From Streptomyces sp. SCL15-4 (lineage in GTDB: Bacteria > Actinomycetota > Actinomycetes > Streptomycetales > Streptomycetaceae), in NCBI RefSeq assembly GCF_033366695.1, contig NZ_JAOBTQ010000001.1:7564001-7628000 (forward strand): a stretch of DNA of 64,000 bases, read 5' to 3'. Positions 1-8,289 of this stretch are shown here, piece by piece. The notes under the pieces were generated by a model. The model worked only from the letters and a program-made list of their open reading frames with translations, did no database searches and was not told the origin of the DNA. Position 1 is the stretch's first letter, and each line of letters opens with the position of its first letter. Made by a program: the position numbers and the translations under genes.

Positions 1-483
1 CAGGAGTTCGCAGATCATCCGCATCGGCAGAGGATGCGCGAGGCCGTCGCGCAGGTCGACCACGCCGCCGTCGGCGCCCGCGGCCTGGAGCGCGTCCAGC
101 AGCTCGGCCGTCAGCGCGGCCACCCGGGGCCGCATCGCCTCGGTGCGCCGGTGGGTGAAGCTCGGCGCCACCAGCCTGCGCAGCCGGGTGTGGTCGGTGC
201 CGTAGGTGGTGAGCATGTTGGTCACGCCCACCCAGTTGGCCATCCAGCCCCAGGACGGATGCGCGTCCAGCTCCGGCCACAGACGCCAGTGCCGGCGCGC
301 GTCCTTGCTGACCCGGGGATCGAGGATGAGGGTCTTGAGGGTGTCGTGACCGGTGGGTGCCCAGGCGGGGATGGCTCCGGGCAGCTCCACGGGTACGACG
401 GGGCCGAGGGCGCGCAGCCGGGCGCTCTCCGCGGCGATGTCGGAGCCGAAGGGGTCGAGGGCGATACGGTCGGTGACGGTCAC
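1..483 (-). CDS. Cytochrome P450, N-terminal part (runs off the window)
   Basis: The minus-strand frame from a GTG at 483 stays open to base 1, giving 161 codons of the amino-terminal half of a P450 monooxygenase. It carries the typical bacterial P450 helix C segment reading [17 protein letters not shown], preceded by a [16 protein letters not shown] stretch, and ends in an RMICELL sequence. The haem-cysteine loop and I helix lie beyond the window edge, so completeness cannot be judged. The GTG start is preferred because GGAGA sits five bases upstream; an ATG at 508 is out of frame. Substrate is unknown; such enzymes hydroxylate secondary metabolites or xenobiotics using a separate ferredoxin, none of which is visible here. 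Confidence 0.85.
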   Translation of the reverse strand, partial: MTVTDRIALDPFGSDIAAESARLRALGPVVPVELPGAIPAWAPTGHDTLKTLILDPRVSKDARRHWRLWPELDAHPSWGWMANWVGVTNMLTTYGTDHTRLRRLVAPSFTHRRTEAMRPRVAALTAELLDALQAAGADGGVVDLRDGLAHPLPMRMICELL

Positions 484-679
484 AACGGTCTCCAGACTGG
501 TCGGCCATGCCTGAGGCGGTCCCGGTCCAAGTACACCCTGTCATCGGTCGTACGCACACCGCTTCCGTGTCATCCGGCCCGTAAGGGGACCGAGTTCGGC
601 CGCGGGCCCGGCCTCCGGGCCGGCGCGGGACGGTCGTTCGCCCGCCGTGGAGGAGGGCAGCACGCCGGCGGCCCGGCGT

Positions 680-1801
680 TCACCGCGGCCCTCCACCCGC
701 TCCCGCCGCCTCCGGTGTCAGGACCAGCATGGTCGCGTCGTCGCGGACCAGATAGCGGTGTCGTACCAGGTCCTCCCACACCGCGCCGGGAAGGTCGGCG
801 GACGGGGCGCCGGCCAGGGCGGTCAGTCGTCGCGGGAGCGGGTAGAAGGCACCGCCGGCGTCCCGGGCCTCCCACACGCCGTCGGAGGCCAGGAACAGGC
901 GGTCGCCCGGAGCGAGCGGCACGGTGACCTCCTTCGGCGGGTCGACACCGACCAGCCCGATGCCCAGCGGCGGTGCGGGCGCGACGGTCACCTCCCGGGC
1001 CGCCCCGGCGCGCAGCAGCACGGGCGCCGGATGCCCGCACGCCACCACCCGTACCGCGGCCGTGCCGTCGGCGAACTCCAGCAGCAGGGCGGTGGCGAAC
1101 AGCTCCGCGTGCCCCACGTCCGCCGAGTCCACCGCCAGCCGGCGGTCCAGCCGCGCCGCCACCGACTCCAGGTCCGGCTGGTCCAGCGCGGCCTCCCGGA
1201 ACGCTCCCAGCAGCGACACCACCGTGGCCACCGCCGTCAGCCCGTGCCCCTGCACATCCCCCAGCACCGCCCGCACGCCGTACGGCCCCGCCCGCACGTC
1301 GAAGAAGTCCCCGCCCACCAGCGTCCCGTCCTGCGCGGCCCGGTAGTAGGCGGCGCACCCGACCCGCCCGACCCGGTCCGGCAGCGGCGGCAGCACGGCC
1401 CGCTGCACCGCCTCGCCGATCGCCCGCTCGGTGTCCAGCTGGGCGTCCCGCCGGCTGCGCACATAGGCCACGAACACGCTCAGCGCGGCCACGAACACGA
1501 CGGTCAGCAGATCGGTGTCACCGGGACGGTTCAGATGCGTGGCCGGCATGTTCAGCACCGCGACCACGCCCAGCCCGAGCACTCCGGTGGTCAGCGGGCC
1601 GTAGGACAGGACCGCCAGCGGCGGGATCGCGCCCAGCAGGAAACCGAGATCGCGCGCGTGGGGTGTGATCAGCGTGGCGGAGCCGACGGCCGCGAGCAGC
1701 AGGACGGGCAGCACACGGACCCACCACGGCGGCGGCGCGCCCCGCAGCCAGCCGCGCTCCCGACGGTCCCCGCGCGCCCACCGGCCGCGTACCGATCCCA
1801 C
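680..1801 (-). CDS. Membrane-anchored SpoIIE-type PP2C serine/threonine phosphatase
   Basis: A 373-residue protein with three or four hydrophobic segments in the first ~150 residues (around VLPVLLLAAVGSATLI, LAVLSYGPLTTGVLGLG and LLTVVFVAALSVFVAY), then a SpoIIE/RsbU phosphatase domain. The domain shows VGGDFFDV, LGDVQGHGL, FATALLLEF and SDGVWEARD, which carry the aspartates that bind the metal pair in this family. Such proteins dephosphorylate anti-anti-sigma factors in partner-switching systems; membrane anchoring suggests an input at the envelope. It stands alone: the P450 upstream end is separated by about 200 bases and the next plus-strand genes diverge. It is one of three SpoIIE-type phosphatases in the window. 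Its target is not identifiable from sequence. Confidence 0.9.
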   Translation of the reverse strand: MGSVRGRWARGDRRERGWLRGAPPPWWVRVLPVLLLAAVGSATLITPHARDLGFLLGAIPPLAVLSYGPLTTGVLGLGVVAVLNMPATHLNRPGDTDLLTVVFVAALSVFVAYVRSRRDAQLDTERAIGEAVQRAVLPPLPDRVGRVGCAAYYRAAQDGTLVGGDFFDVRAGPYGVRAVLGDVQGHGLTAVATVVSLLGAFREAALDQPDLESVAARLDRRLAVDSADVGHAELFATALLLEFADGTAAVRVVACGHPAPVLLRAGAAREVTVAPAPPLGIGLVGVDPPKEVTVPLAPGDRLFLASDGVWEARDAGGAFYPLPRRLTALAGAPSADLPGAVWEDLVRHRYLVRDDATMLVLTPEAAGAGGGPR

Positions 1802-1933
1802 ATCCCCAAGCTACGCCGCCGCCCATGTCCCGCACCTCGCGCGAGAACGCGGAAACCGGTGGACGCCGGCCCGGCCGCCCGCCTAACCTGGGCCCGCCAC
1901 GCCCGGACCGGACCGACGAAGGAGGCGAGTGTC

Positions 1934-1993
1934 ATGCGCGACAGCAGCAACAGGCGCTTCCCCCTCCCCGTGCCGCGGGCGTGTCACGTCTGA
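1934..1993 (+). CDS. 19-residue small ORF, possible leader peptide ahead of the GNAT gene
   Basis: ATG at 1934 is preceded at good distance by GGAGG (1920-1924 region) and opens a 19-codon frame MRDSSNRRFPLPVPRACHV ending in TGA at 1991. The GNAT gene starts 51 bases further on with its own GGAGG. A strong ribosome binding site in front of such a short frame, in the same direction and immediately upstream of a longer gene, is typical of actinobacterial leader peptides, several of which end in a Cys-containing tail. No terminator or antiterminator hairpin was evident between the two, and no known leader family was recognised, so translation and function are inference. Confidence 0.4.
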   Translation: MRDSSNRRFPLPVPRACHV

Positions 1994-2044
1994 TCCGATG
2001 ATCCGACCGGGAGCGTCGTCCACCCACGCATCCCGGAGGAATCC

Positions 2045-2956
2045 ATGACCGGCCTGGTCGTCCGCGCGCTCGACGACAGCAGCGCGCACCTGTTCCACAC
2101 CCTGCCCGACCCGCTCGCCCTGGGCGACGGGCACCGGCGCACCCGCTACCGTCCCGACTGGCGGCGCGTCGCCCTGCGCGACGGCCGTGTCGTGGCACGG
2201 GCCGCCTGGTGGGCCCGCCCCGAGGACCCCGAGCCCCTGGTGATCAACTGGTTCGACGTCGCCGAGGGCGAGGAGGAGGCCGGTGCCGCACTGCTGCGGA
2301 CGGCCCCGTGGCGGACCCCCGAGCTGGAACTCGACCTGCCGCCCGGCTGGCGGAACGACCCGCGCCTGCGGGCCGCGGCCGGCGCCCGGGCCGCCGCCGC
2401 GCGCCGGGCCGGCTACACCCCTCTGGTGGAGCGGTTCGTCTACCGCTGGACCCCGGACCGGGGCCTGCCCGAGCGGCCCGGACGGCTCGTCTTCACCGCC
2501 GAACCGGACGACAGCGTGTTCCACGGCCTGCTGCGCCGCATCCACTCCGCCACCCTGGACGCCCACGCCCGCCGGGCCGTCGAGCGGGGCGGCGTGGACC
2601 GGGCGGCCCGGGAGGAGATGGACGTCTTCCACTGGTTCCCCTCGCCCCGCCACTGGTGGCGGCTCGCCCACACCCCGGCGGGCGACCCGGTCGGCATCCA
2701 CATCCCGGCCCGCAACCCCTCGGGGCCGTGCGTCGGCTTCATCGGAGTGGTGCCGGAACAGCGCGGCCACGGCTACGCCTACGACCTGCTCGCCGACTGC
2801 ACCCACTTCCTGGCCGGACAGGGCGCCGAGTTCATCGCCGCCGCCACCGACCAGGACAACTTCCCGATGGCCGCCCACTTCACCACGGCCCGCTATCCCG
2901 TCGTACACGAACGCGTCACCTACTGGACCGGCCCGGAGGCCGGCGACGGTCGCTGA
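2045..2956 (+). CDS. GNAT-family N-acetyltransferase
   Basis: A 303-residue protein whose C-terminal third has the GNAT core: a beta-4 strand and acetyl-CoA loop reading GFIGVVPEQRGHGYAYDLL, followed by an ATDQDNFPMAAHF helix region that resembles the conserved N-P-x-A segment. The N-terminal ~150 residues are an Arg/Trp-rich region that may be a degenerate second GNAT fold. The start at 2045 is backed by CGGAGGAATCC directly upstream. Family members acetylate small amines or protein N termini; nothing here reveals the acceptor. It converges on the Gfo/Idh gene, with short tandem repeats between them. Confidence 0.8.
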   Translation: MTGLVVRALDDSSAHLFHTLPDPLALGDGHRRTRYRPDWRRVALRDGRVVARAAWWARPEDPEPLVINWFDVAEGEEEAGAALLRTAPWRTPELELDLPPGWRNDPRLRAAAGARAAAARRAGYTPLVERFVYRWTPDRGLPERPGRLVFTAEPDDSVFHGLLRRIHSATLDAHARRAVERGGVDRAAREEMDVFHWFPSPRHWWRLAHTPAGDPVGIHIPARNPSGPCVGFIGVVPEQRGHGYAYDLLADCTHFLAGQGAEFIAAATDQDNFPMAAHFTTARYPVVHERVTYWTGPEAGDGR

Positions 2957-2964
2957 CGGCACGG

Positions 2965-3000
2965 CGACCGGCCGTCCGGACCCGACCGGCCGTCCGGACC
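2965..3000. repeat. Perfect 18-bp tandem duplication in a convergent intergenic region
   Basis: The 18-base unit CGACCGGCCGTCCGGACC occurs twice in succession (2965-2982 and 2983-3000). Each copy contains self-complementary CCGG/GGCC elements, so the pair may fold and help to terminate the GNAT transcript. The duplication is seen directly; the role is inference. Confidence 0.75.
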
Positions 3001-3005
3001 CCGGT

Positions 3006-3050
3006 CGGCCTACGCCGGGCCGGCCTACGCCGGGCCGGCCTACGCCCGGG
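3006..3050. repeat. 15-bp tandem repeat reaching into the 3' end of the Gfo/Idh gene
   Basis: CGGCCTACGCCGGGC is present at 3006-3020 and 3021-3035, with a third, two-base-diverged copy at 3036-3050. The third copy holds the stop codon (3040-3042) and last codons of the minus-strand oxidoreductase gene. The repeat therefore probably grew outward from the gene end by slippage. Confidence 0.75.
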
Positions 3051-3927
3051 CGGCCGTGAGCCGGTCCTCCGCCGCGGCGAGGATTTCGGTGACCCGCAGC
3101 CCGAACGCGGCGTCGCAGGAGTGCGGGCGGCCGGTGCGGGCGGCCCGCACCAGCGCGTCGGCGGCCCGGCCGAGCGCGGCGACCGCTCCTTGCGAACTCC
3201 CGGGCATGACCGACACACCCGCCTCGCCCCGCAGCTCCACCTCGGCCCCGGCCGCCGCCGGCGGGGCCGTCAGGCTCAGCGTGAGCGAGCTGGACGCGCC
3301 GGTGGCGTGGTCCAGCACCAGATGGACGGTGTCCGCCGGACCGCGCGCCGCCGCCGCGACCTTCCCTACGTCGCCGAGGACCGGCAGCAGGACCGACAGG
3401 GCGTGCGGGCCGACGTCCCACAGCGCCCCCTTCTCCCGCCGCCACGGCGAGGCCGCGAACGGGCTGTCGCCCGTGAACACCGCGCCCAGCCAGTGGGCCC
3501 GCGCGGTGAACCAGCCCGTCCGCGCGGCCTGTTCCTCGACCCAGGCCTCCGGCTCCTTCTGGAAGCGCGTGGTGAAAAACACCACCGACGCCACCCCGGC
3601 CCGCTCCACCGCCTCCGCCACGGCCCGGCCCCCGGCGGCCGACACCGCCAGCGGCTTGTCCAGCAGCAGGTGACGGCCCGCTCCGGCCGCGCGCACCGCC
3701 AACTCCGCCTGCACCGACGGCGGCAGGGCCACCGCCACCGCGTCCACGTCGGCCAGCAGCGCGTCCACGTCGGCGTACGCGGCGACGCCGTACCGCTCCG
3801 CCAGCTCCGCGGCCGCCTCCGGCCGGCGCCCCCACACCCCGGTGAACTCCAGGCCGGTGTGCTCCGCGAGGGCGGGAGCGTACGTCGCCCGCGCCCATGG
3901 GCCCGTCCCCAGCAGTCCGATGCGCAT
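3040..3927 (-). CDS. Gfo/Idh/MocA-family NAD(P)-dependent oxidoreductase
   Basis: 295 residues. The N-terminal Rossmann fold begins MRIGLLGTGPWARATYAPAL (GxGxxG-type dinucleotide loop), followed by GVWGRRPEAA and the family's LLDKPLAVS motif near residue 90, where the EKP-type lysine contacts substrate. A second half with WDVGPHALSVLLPVLGD resembles the conserved D-x-G-x-H of the catalytic domain. Family members oxidise or reduce sugar or inositol hydroxyls. It lies about 35 bases downstream of tgmB on the same strand and could be co-transcribed with the peptide genes, but Gfo/Idh proteins are not known graspetide tailoring enzymes, so a link is only positional. Confidence 0.85.
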   Translation of the reverse strand: MRIGLLGTGPWARATYAPALAEHTGLEFTGVWGRRPEAAAELAERYGVAAYADVDALLADVDAVAVALPPSVQAELAVRAAGAGRHLLLDKPLAVSAAGGRAVAEAVERAGVASVVFFTTRFQKEPEAWVEEQAARTGWFTARAHWLGAVFTGDSPFAASPWRREKGALWDVGPHALSVLLPVLGDVGKVAAAARGPADTVHLVLDHATGASSSLTLSLTAPPAAAGAEVELRGEAGVSVMPGSSQGAVAALGRAADALVRAARTGRPHSCDAAFGLRVTEILAAAEDRLTAARA

Positions 3928-3962
3928 GTCCCGTTCCCTTCCGACAGTCGTTCCCCGCCCCT

Positions 3963-4946
3963 TCAGGATGGTGCGCCGCGTTCACCCTCCGCACACCCGT
4001 GGCCCCCCGTTCCCCGCCCCGCGAGCCAGCCCGCGATGGCGGCGGCGATCGGCTGGCCGGTGTCCATCTCCACGAACCCGAACTGGCCGGACTGGTTGCA
4101 CTCCAGGAACCACCAGATCCCGTCCGCGTCCTCCGCGAAGTCGAAGGCTCCGTACGCCAGTTCCGCACCCGTCATGTACCGCCGCACGCCTTCGGCGACC
4201 CGTGGGGGCACGTCCGCGGGCAGCCAGGGGGAGACCGAGGGGGCGAAACGGACGTCCACGTCGTCCGGATGGGCGTCCGGGTCGGCGGGCTTGCGGGCGG
4301 CCAGCAGCGTGCCGCCGACGACGGTGAGCCGGATGTCGGCCCGTTTGGCGATCCTCCGTTGCAGCAGGGTCGGGCCGTAGGCCACCGCGGTGAAATCGGT
4401 GTCCGGCGCGACGCGGCTGGTCGGCACGGACCGGGGCGGCTCCTGCGGATGCGCCCCGGAGACCGGCTTGACCACCAGGTCCGGGAAGCGCCGCGCGAAC
4501 TCCCGCGCGGCCTGCGGGAACGTCGTGATGAGGGTGGCCGGCACCGCCAGCCCGCTGCGCTGGGCCAGGCCGAGCTGCCAGGGTTTGTGCCGGGCGCGGC
4601 GGGCGGCGTCCGGATGGTTCATCCAGCGGGCGTCGCTGCACCGCAGCATGCCGTACAGCGCCTGCGACGACTCCTCCGTCAGCCAGGCGGAGGGCTGGGC
4701 GGCGCGGGCGGCCGGATCGCCCGGTCTGCGCACCCACACCGAGCGCAGACCGTCCATGCCCACCAGGCGCCCGCCGACGGACAGATGCCCCCGGCAGGCG
4801 CCCCGCACGTACTCGCCCGACAGCGCCACGCCGTTGGTCAGATCGGCGGGGTCGAGCCGGACGACGGGCACGCCGGCCTCGCCCAGCCGGAGGACCACCA
4901 TGTCCGCCGTCACGTCTTCCTCACTGGTCAGGATGAGCACGGTCAT
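3963..4946 (-). CDS. tgmB: ATP-grasp RiPP maturase (TgmB family)
   Basis: A 327-residue ATP-grasp ligase of the type paired with TgmA precursors in actinobacteria. Visible features are an N-terminal pre-ATP-grasp region with VWVRRPGDP, a central LVVKPVSGAHP (ATP-binding lysine and Gly-containing loop) and a C-terminal WWFLECNQSGQFGF with the Glu and Asn expected to bind magnesium. Enzymes of this group activate Asp or Glu side chains of the precursor as acyl phosphates and join them to Thr/Ser hydroxyls or Lys amines, forming macrocyclic esters or amides. It follows tgmA by 18 bases on the same strand. The family's frequent third partner, a PIMT-like methyltransferase, is not encoded beside it. 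Confidence 0.92.
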   Translation of the reverse strand: MTVLILTSEEDVTADMVVLRLGEAGVPVVRLDPADLTNGVALSGEYVRGACRGHLSVGGRLVGMDGLRSVWVRRPGDPAARAAQPSAWLTEESSQALYGMLRCSDARWMNHPDAARRARHKPWQLGLAQRSGLAVPATLITTFPQAAREFARRFPDLVVKPVSGAHPQEPPRSVPTSRVAPDTDFTAVAYGPTLLQRRIAKRADIRLTVVGGTLLAARKPADPDAHPDDVDVRFAPSVSPWLPADVPPRVAEGVRRYMTGAELAYGAFDFAEDADGIWWFLECNQSGQFGFVEMDTGQPIAAAIAGWLAGRGTGGHGCAEGERGAPS

Positions 4947-4964
4947 CTGTGGGGGTCCGCGGTT

Positions 4965-5156
4965 TCAGTCGTCGAAGTGCGTCTTGGAACCGGCGGTCGA
5001 CGTCGTGGTCCCGAGGGCTCTCAACGTCGCGTGGTCGGTCGCGGCGATCCGCCCGTCCGGGAGGACGTTCACTTGCAGTCCGGAGTCGTACGCGTACGGA
5101 ATGGTGACGTCCAACTGCACAGCGGGCCGCGCGTAGTTGAGCGTGAACGGTTGCAT
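4965..5156 (-). CDS. tgmA: Putative ATP-grasp-modified RiPP precursor (TgmA family)
   Basis: A 63-residue peptide. The leader has PFTLNYARP at residues 3-11, then PYAYDSGLQVNV and PDG, the recognisable TgmA leader pattern. The presumed core is the C-terminal ~15 residues from Gly49, rich in hydroxyl donors (Thr50-52, Ser53, Thr54, Ser57, Thr59), with Lys58 as a possible amide donor and only Asp62 and Asp63 as side-chain carboxylates. That allows at most two ester or amide rings in this segment. Start is supported by AGGGAG about seven bases before the ATG. A GGAAAC...CGTAT pair upstream hints at an ECF-sigma promoter, but this is weak. Confidence 0.92.
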   Translation of the reverse strand: MQPFTLNYARPAVQLDVTIPYAYDSGLQVNVLPDGRIAATDHATLRALGTTTSTAGSKTHFDD

Positions 5157-5256
5157 GGTCTCTCCCTGATTAGGCTTTCACGTCCTTATACGAGTCGAAC
5201 GGGTGATTGGTTTCCTTACTCTCCGTGGCCGCGGCGCGGAGGGACGCCGCGGGCGC

Positions 5257-6123
5257 CTACCGCGCGAGCGTCTCCCGCGCCGCCGTCAAGGCCTGTTCGG
5301 CGTACCCGCGTCCGAACAGCACCGCGTGCACCAGCAGAGGGAAGAGCCGGTGCAGCCCCACCCGGTCCCGCCAGCCGTCCGCCAGCGGCGCCGCCTCCTG
5401 GTAACCGACGAATACCCGCTCCAGGTGCGGACAGCCGAACAACCCCAGCATCGCCAGGTCGGTCTCCCGGTGCCCGCCGTGCGCGGCCGGATCGATCAGC
5501 CGCACCTCGCCGTCGGCCGCCCACAGCACATTGCCGTTCCACAGGTCGCCGTGCAGCCGGGCGGGCGGCTCGGCCGGACCCGCCAGCTCCGGCAGGCGCG
5601 CGCAGACCCGCTCGAACACGGCGGCCTCCGCCGGGCGGAGCACGCCGCGGTCGACCGCGCCGCGCACATAGGGCAGCACGCGGTGCTCGGCGTACCAGGA
5701 CGGCCACTCGGCGCCCGGCGCGTTGCGCATGGGGGCCGCGCCGATACGGGCGTCCTCGGGGCCGCCGGGCGGCGCCGCCCCGAAGCAGGGCGCGCCGGCC
5801 GCGTGCAGCGCGGCGAGGGCCTGGCCGAAACGGAGCGCCGCCGCCGGGCCGGGCGACCCGGCCGGCACCCGCTCGGTCACCATCCAGTGGTCGTCGTGCC
5901 CCAGCACCGCCGGCACCCGGACCGCGTCCGCGGCGGCCAGCCAGCGCAGCCCCGCGACCTCGGCGCGCACCGCCCCGGGAGCGTCCCCCCGCTTCACCAT
6001 CACGGGTGTCCCGTCGTCGAGCAGCACCTCGGCGGGCGAGCCGGACGACGGCCGGGTCCCGGCGGCGGGGCGCCCGGTGAGCCGGGACGCCACCTGTCCT
6101 GGATCCTCTTCACGGTTGGCCAC
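5257..6123 (-). CDS. Fructosamine kinase / aminoglycoside-phosphotransferase-like kinase
   Basis: From the GTG at 6123 the product is 288 residues. The catalytic loop is ARLHGDLWNGNVLWA with the family's H-G-D-x-x-x-x-N, and the magnesium loop is LIDPAAHGGHRETDLAML, both diagnostic of fructosamine/ketosamine-3-kinases. A VMVKRG lysine and WMVTERVP hinge lie in the N-lobe. The enzyme would phosphorylate the C3 hydroxyl of sugar-amine (Amadori) adducts, allowing deglycation. Upstream in-frame residues to 6219 show no family similarity, so the shorter start is used although its ribosome binding site is poor. It ends 100 bases before tgmA and could supply read-through transcription to that locus. 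Confidence 0.85.
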   Translation of the reverse strand: MANREEDPGQVASRLTGRPAAGTRPSSGSPAEVLLDDGTPVMVKRGDAPGAVRAEVAGLRWLAAADAVRVPAVLGHDDHWMVTERVPAGSPGPAAALRFGQALAALHAAGAPCFGAAPPGGPEDARIGAAPMRNAPGAEWPSWYAEHRVLPYVRGAVDRGVLRPAEAAVFERVCARLPELAGPAEPPARLHGDLWNGNVLWAADGEVRLIDPAAHGGHRETDLAMLGLFGCPHLERVFVGYQEAAPLADGWRDRVGLHRLFPLLVHAVLFGRGYAEQALTAARETLAR

Positions 6124-6252
6124 GGCCCCAGGGTACGACCCGCAACAAGGGCGCCTCGCTGGGCAGTTCAACCATTGATACGACTGTTGCCAGCCAAACG
6201 GATGAGGTCGGCGGCCCACGTTTCCCGAGCGGCTGCCGGTGACCGGGCGGCC

Positions 6253-7131
6253 TCAGCGGCCGACGGGGAGCGTCCTGCGGGTGAGCCCCACCGGATTCGC
6301 GGCCGGCAGCAGCCCCGACTCCCGGACCGCGTGGGCCAGCGGCTCCAGCAGCGCGGCCAGCCGCTCGGTGCGCTCGGCGCCCAGCGCGGTCCACGGCCGT
6401 TCGGCCGCCGCGTCGGTCAGCGCCTCCGTCCGGGCGCGCAGCGCCGCGCCCGCGGGCGTGAGCGAGCCGTCCGCCGCGAGCCTGCCGTCCGCGCGCAACC
6501 GCTCCTCGGCCGCCGCCCAGTCCCGCGCCGGCCACTTCCGCGTCTCGCGCAGGAAGGCCCCGTCGGACTCGCCGGCCGCCGCCTTGAGCACCATGGCCTC
6601 CACCGGCCCGAGCCCCAGGCCGACCAGCACCGCCACATGGGAGTCGCCGCGATGCTCACGCAGGGTCGTCACGGCCTGCCACAGCCGGGCGGCGGGCCGC
6701 TCCGGGCGGCCGAGCGCCTGGTTGGCGGCGGCCAGCACCCGGCCTGTGGTGTCCGCCGCCGCGGCGGCCTCCCAGGCGAGGTCCGCGGCCTGCGCGAAGG
6801 CGGCGGAGCCGACGGCGTCCGCGCCGGCCACCCGGGTCAGCGCCGCGTCCATCGCCTCCAGACGGGCCGCCAGCACATCCGCCGGAGCCGCGTACGCCCA
6901 GGCGTCCGGCAGCGCCCGGGCCACCCGCGAGGGATGGAAGACGTGGAAACAGCTCGTCACCACGGACGGGGACACCGCGCCGAGCGGAGCGGCGCGCAGC
7001 GCGAAGTACCCCATCCAGAACCCGCGAAGCCCGAGCGCGTCCGCCGCCCGGTGCGCCTCCGGCGCGAAGTACACGAGGTCGTGCACCGGCTCGTACCGCT
7101 CCCACAGAGCGCGCGCCCTTCCGTCCGCCAC
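6253..7131 (-). CDS. SCO6745-family protein with predicted helix-turn-helix fold
   Basis: A 292-residue mostly helical protein starting V-ADGRARALWERYEPVHDLVYFAPE, a hallmark opening of the SCO6745-like family common in Streptomyces, with FHVFHPSRVARALPDAW following. A C-terminal part (EERLRADGRLAADGSLTPAG) looks like a winged-helix segment in which a new line of substrate or effector is read. GTG at 7131 is favoured because GGAGG ends five bases before it; a GTG at 7209 would add 26 unconserved residues. The palindrome at 7218-7237 probably controls it. Function unknown; DNA binding is inference. Confidence 0.75.
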   Translation of the reverse strand: MADGRARALWERYEPVHDLVYFAPEAHRAADALGLRGFWMGYFALRAAPLGAVSPSVVTSCFHVFHPSRVARALPDAWAYAAPADVLAARLEAMDAALTRVAGADAVGSAAFAQAADLAWEAAAAADTTGRVLAAANQALGRPERPAARLWQAVTTLREHRGDSHVAVLVGLGLGPVEAMVLKAAAGESDGAFLRETRKWPARDWAAAEERLRADGRLAADGSLTPAGAALRARTEALTDAAAERPWTALGAERTERLAALLEPLAHAVRESGLLPAANPVGLTRRTLPVGR

Positions 7132-7217
7132 CGCTTCCTCCCGCCGCGTCGCCCCGGCCGGCCGCCGTACGGCCGGTGCCGTACGACCGTGCTGCCGTGC
7201 CGTCGCCACCAGCCTGC

Positions 7218-7237
7218 GTTATGACGGCGGTCATAAC
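7218..7237. promoter_or_regulatory. Perfect 20-bp palindrome, likely operator
   Basis: GTTATGAC-GGCG-GTCATAAC has 8-base arms and a 4-base centre. On the minus strand it lies within a plausible promoter, TTGTTA, 17 bases, CAGGCT, so a bound dimer would block RNA polymerase for the SCO6745-like gene. It is strikingly AT-rich for this DNA. The binding protein is unknown; self-regulation is possible. Confidence 0.6.
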
Positions 7238-7499
7238 AAGGGGTCCGGCGTCACCCGGAGCCGGTCCGGACGCGGCCGGTGGCAGCCGATCACTCCGGCA
7301 GGCGTACGGACGCGCCGCCGATTGACCCGTACGAGGGGTCGCGAAGCGGGCGCGCTGGGGCAGACGGGTGGCGTGGTGACCCGGCTGGGCGGCCCGGATG
7401 GTGGGAGCCGGGGGCCTCGCTGACGGTGGTTCATGTCGGGACCGGGTCCATCCAGCTGATGAGGTATCCGCTGCCCGGTCACGGCGGAAGGACATCACT

Positions 7500-8111
7500 A
7501 TGCGCTCTGCCCGCACGCTCCTGGCGACGGCGGCCGCCACGGCCGCCCTCGGCTTCGCGACGCCCGGAGCCGCGTTCGCCGTTCCGGCCGAACACGACAG
7601 CGGTCGCGACGACTCCTCGTACAGCAGGGAGCACGACAGCGACTCCGACCGTGACGAGGGATCCGACAGCGGCGACAACAGCGACGACAACAGCGACAAG
7701 GACAACGACTACGGCAGCGAGCGCGGCGGCGGAGGGGAACACGACGGGCCGCGCGGCGGAATGCACACGGGTGGCGGAGCACTCGCCGCGGTGCGCAGCG
7801 GCGGCTGGGGATCGGGGAGCGACGACAGCAGGTTCGACCCGGAGAGCTACCGCGACAACGGCGGCGACGACGAGGAGGAGAAGGGCGGCAAGGAGGAAAA
7901 GGGCGGCGGCAAGGGTGAGAAGGGAGGCAGGAGCGGCAAGAGCGAGTGGGGCGAGGACGACGAGCACGACAAGCCGCGCGGCGGCATGCACACCGGCGGC
8001 GGCGCGCTCGCCACGCCCGGTGTCACCGCGGGCGGTCTCGCCGTCCTGGCCGTGGCCGCGACCGGCGCGTACACGCTGCGCCGCAAGAAGGCCGCCGGAC
8101 CGGCGGCCTGA
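7500..8111 (+). CDS. Secreted acidic repeat protein, probable class F sortase substrate
   Basis: 203 residues: a signal peptide to about residue 27 (cleavage near AFA-VPA), a long disordered Asp/Ser/Glu/Lys/Gly-rich region, and a C-terminal hydrophobic helix (about 175-192) ending in RRKK. The 13-residue string PRGGMHTGGGALA occurs exactly twice, at 84-96 and 159-171, each preceded by an EHD. The second copy runs into TPG just before the membrane helix, giving LATPG where a sortase motif would sit. There is no canonical LPxTG or LAxTG. The class F sortase gene follows by 178 bases. ATG at 7500 has GGAAGGA upstream. Attachment to the wall is inferred from architecture and neighbour. Confidence 0.8.
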   Translation: MRSARTLLATAAATAALGFATPGAAFAVPAEHDSGRDDSSYSREHDSDSDRDEGSDSGDNSDDNSDKDNDYGSERGGGGEHDGPRGGMHTGGGALAAVRSGGWGSGSDDSRFDPESYRDNGGDDEEEKGGKEEKGGGKGEKGGRSGKSEWGEDDEHDKPRGGMHTGGGALATPGVTAGGLAVLAVAATGAYTLRRKKAAGPAA

Positions 8112-8289
8112 CGGGCCGCCGCCGTGCGACAGGGGCCGCGGACACCGCCGGCACGCCCTCGGGGCCGGCGGCCCGCGCCCCCGCGCCGCACCAGTGCCGC
8201 CCTCGCCGGCCCTCGCGCGCGGCCCCGCCCCGCCCCTGTCCTCCGTGCCCCGATCCCCGTGCTGCCGTGCCCGAGTGAGGTGGTGTCCG

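Noticed and set aside
34..927. Long plus-strand frame over the P450 and phosphatase region
   Set aside because: It is antisense to a clear P450 and runs into the phosphatase; composition is Gly/Arg/Pro-rich shadow sequence.
2957..3050. CRISPR-like array in the short repeats
   Set aside because: Units are 15-18 bases, directly tandem without spacers, and no cas gene is near.
1883..4168. 761-codon minus-strand frame
   Set aside because: It covers the GNAT gene antisense and the Gfo/Idh gene out of frame; no domain could be recognised.
7398..7499. N-terminal extension of the sortase substrate from 7398
   Set aside because: The extension destroys the signal peptide and lacks a ribosome binding site, while ATG 7500 has GGAAGGA and a clean signal sequence.
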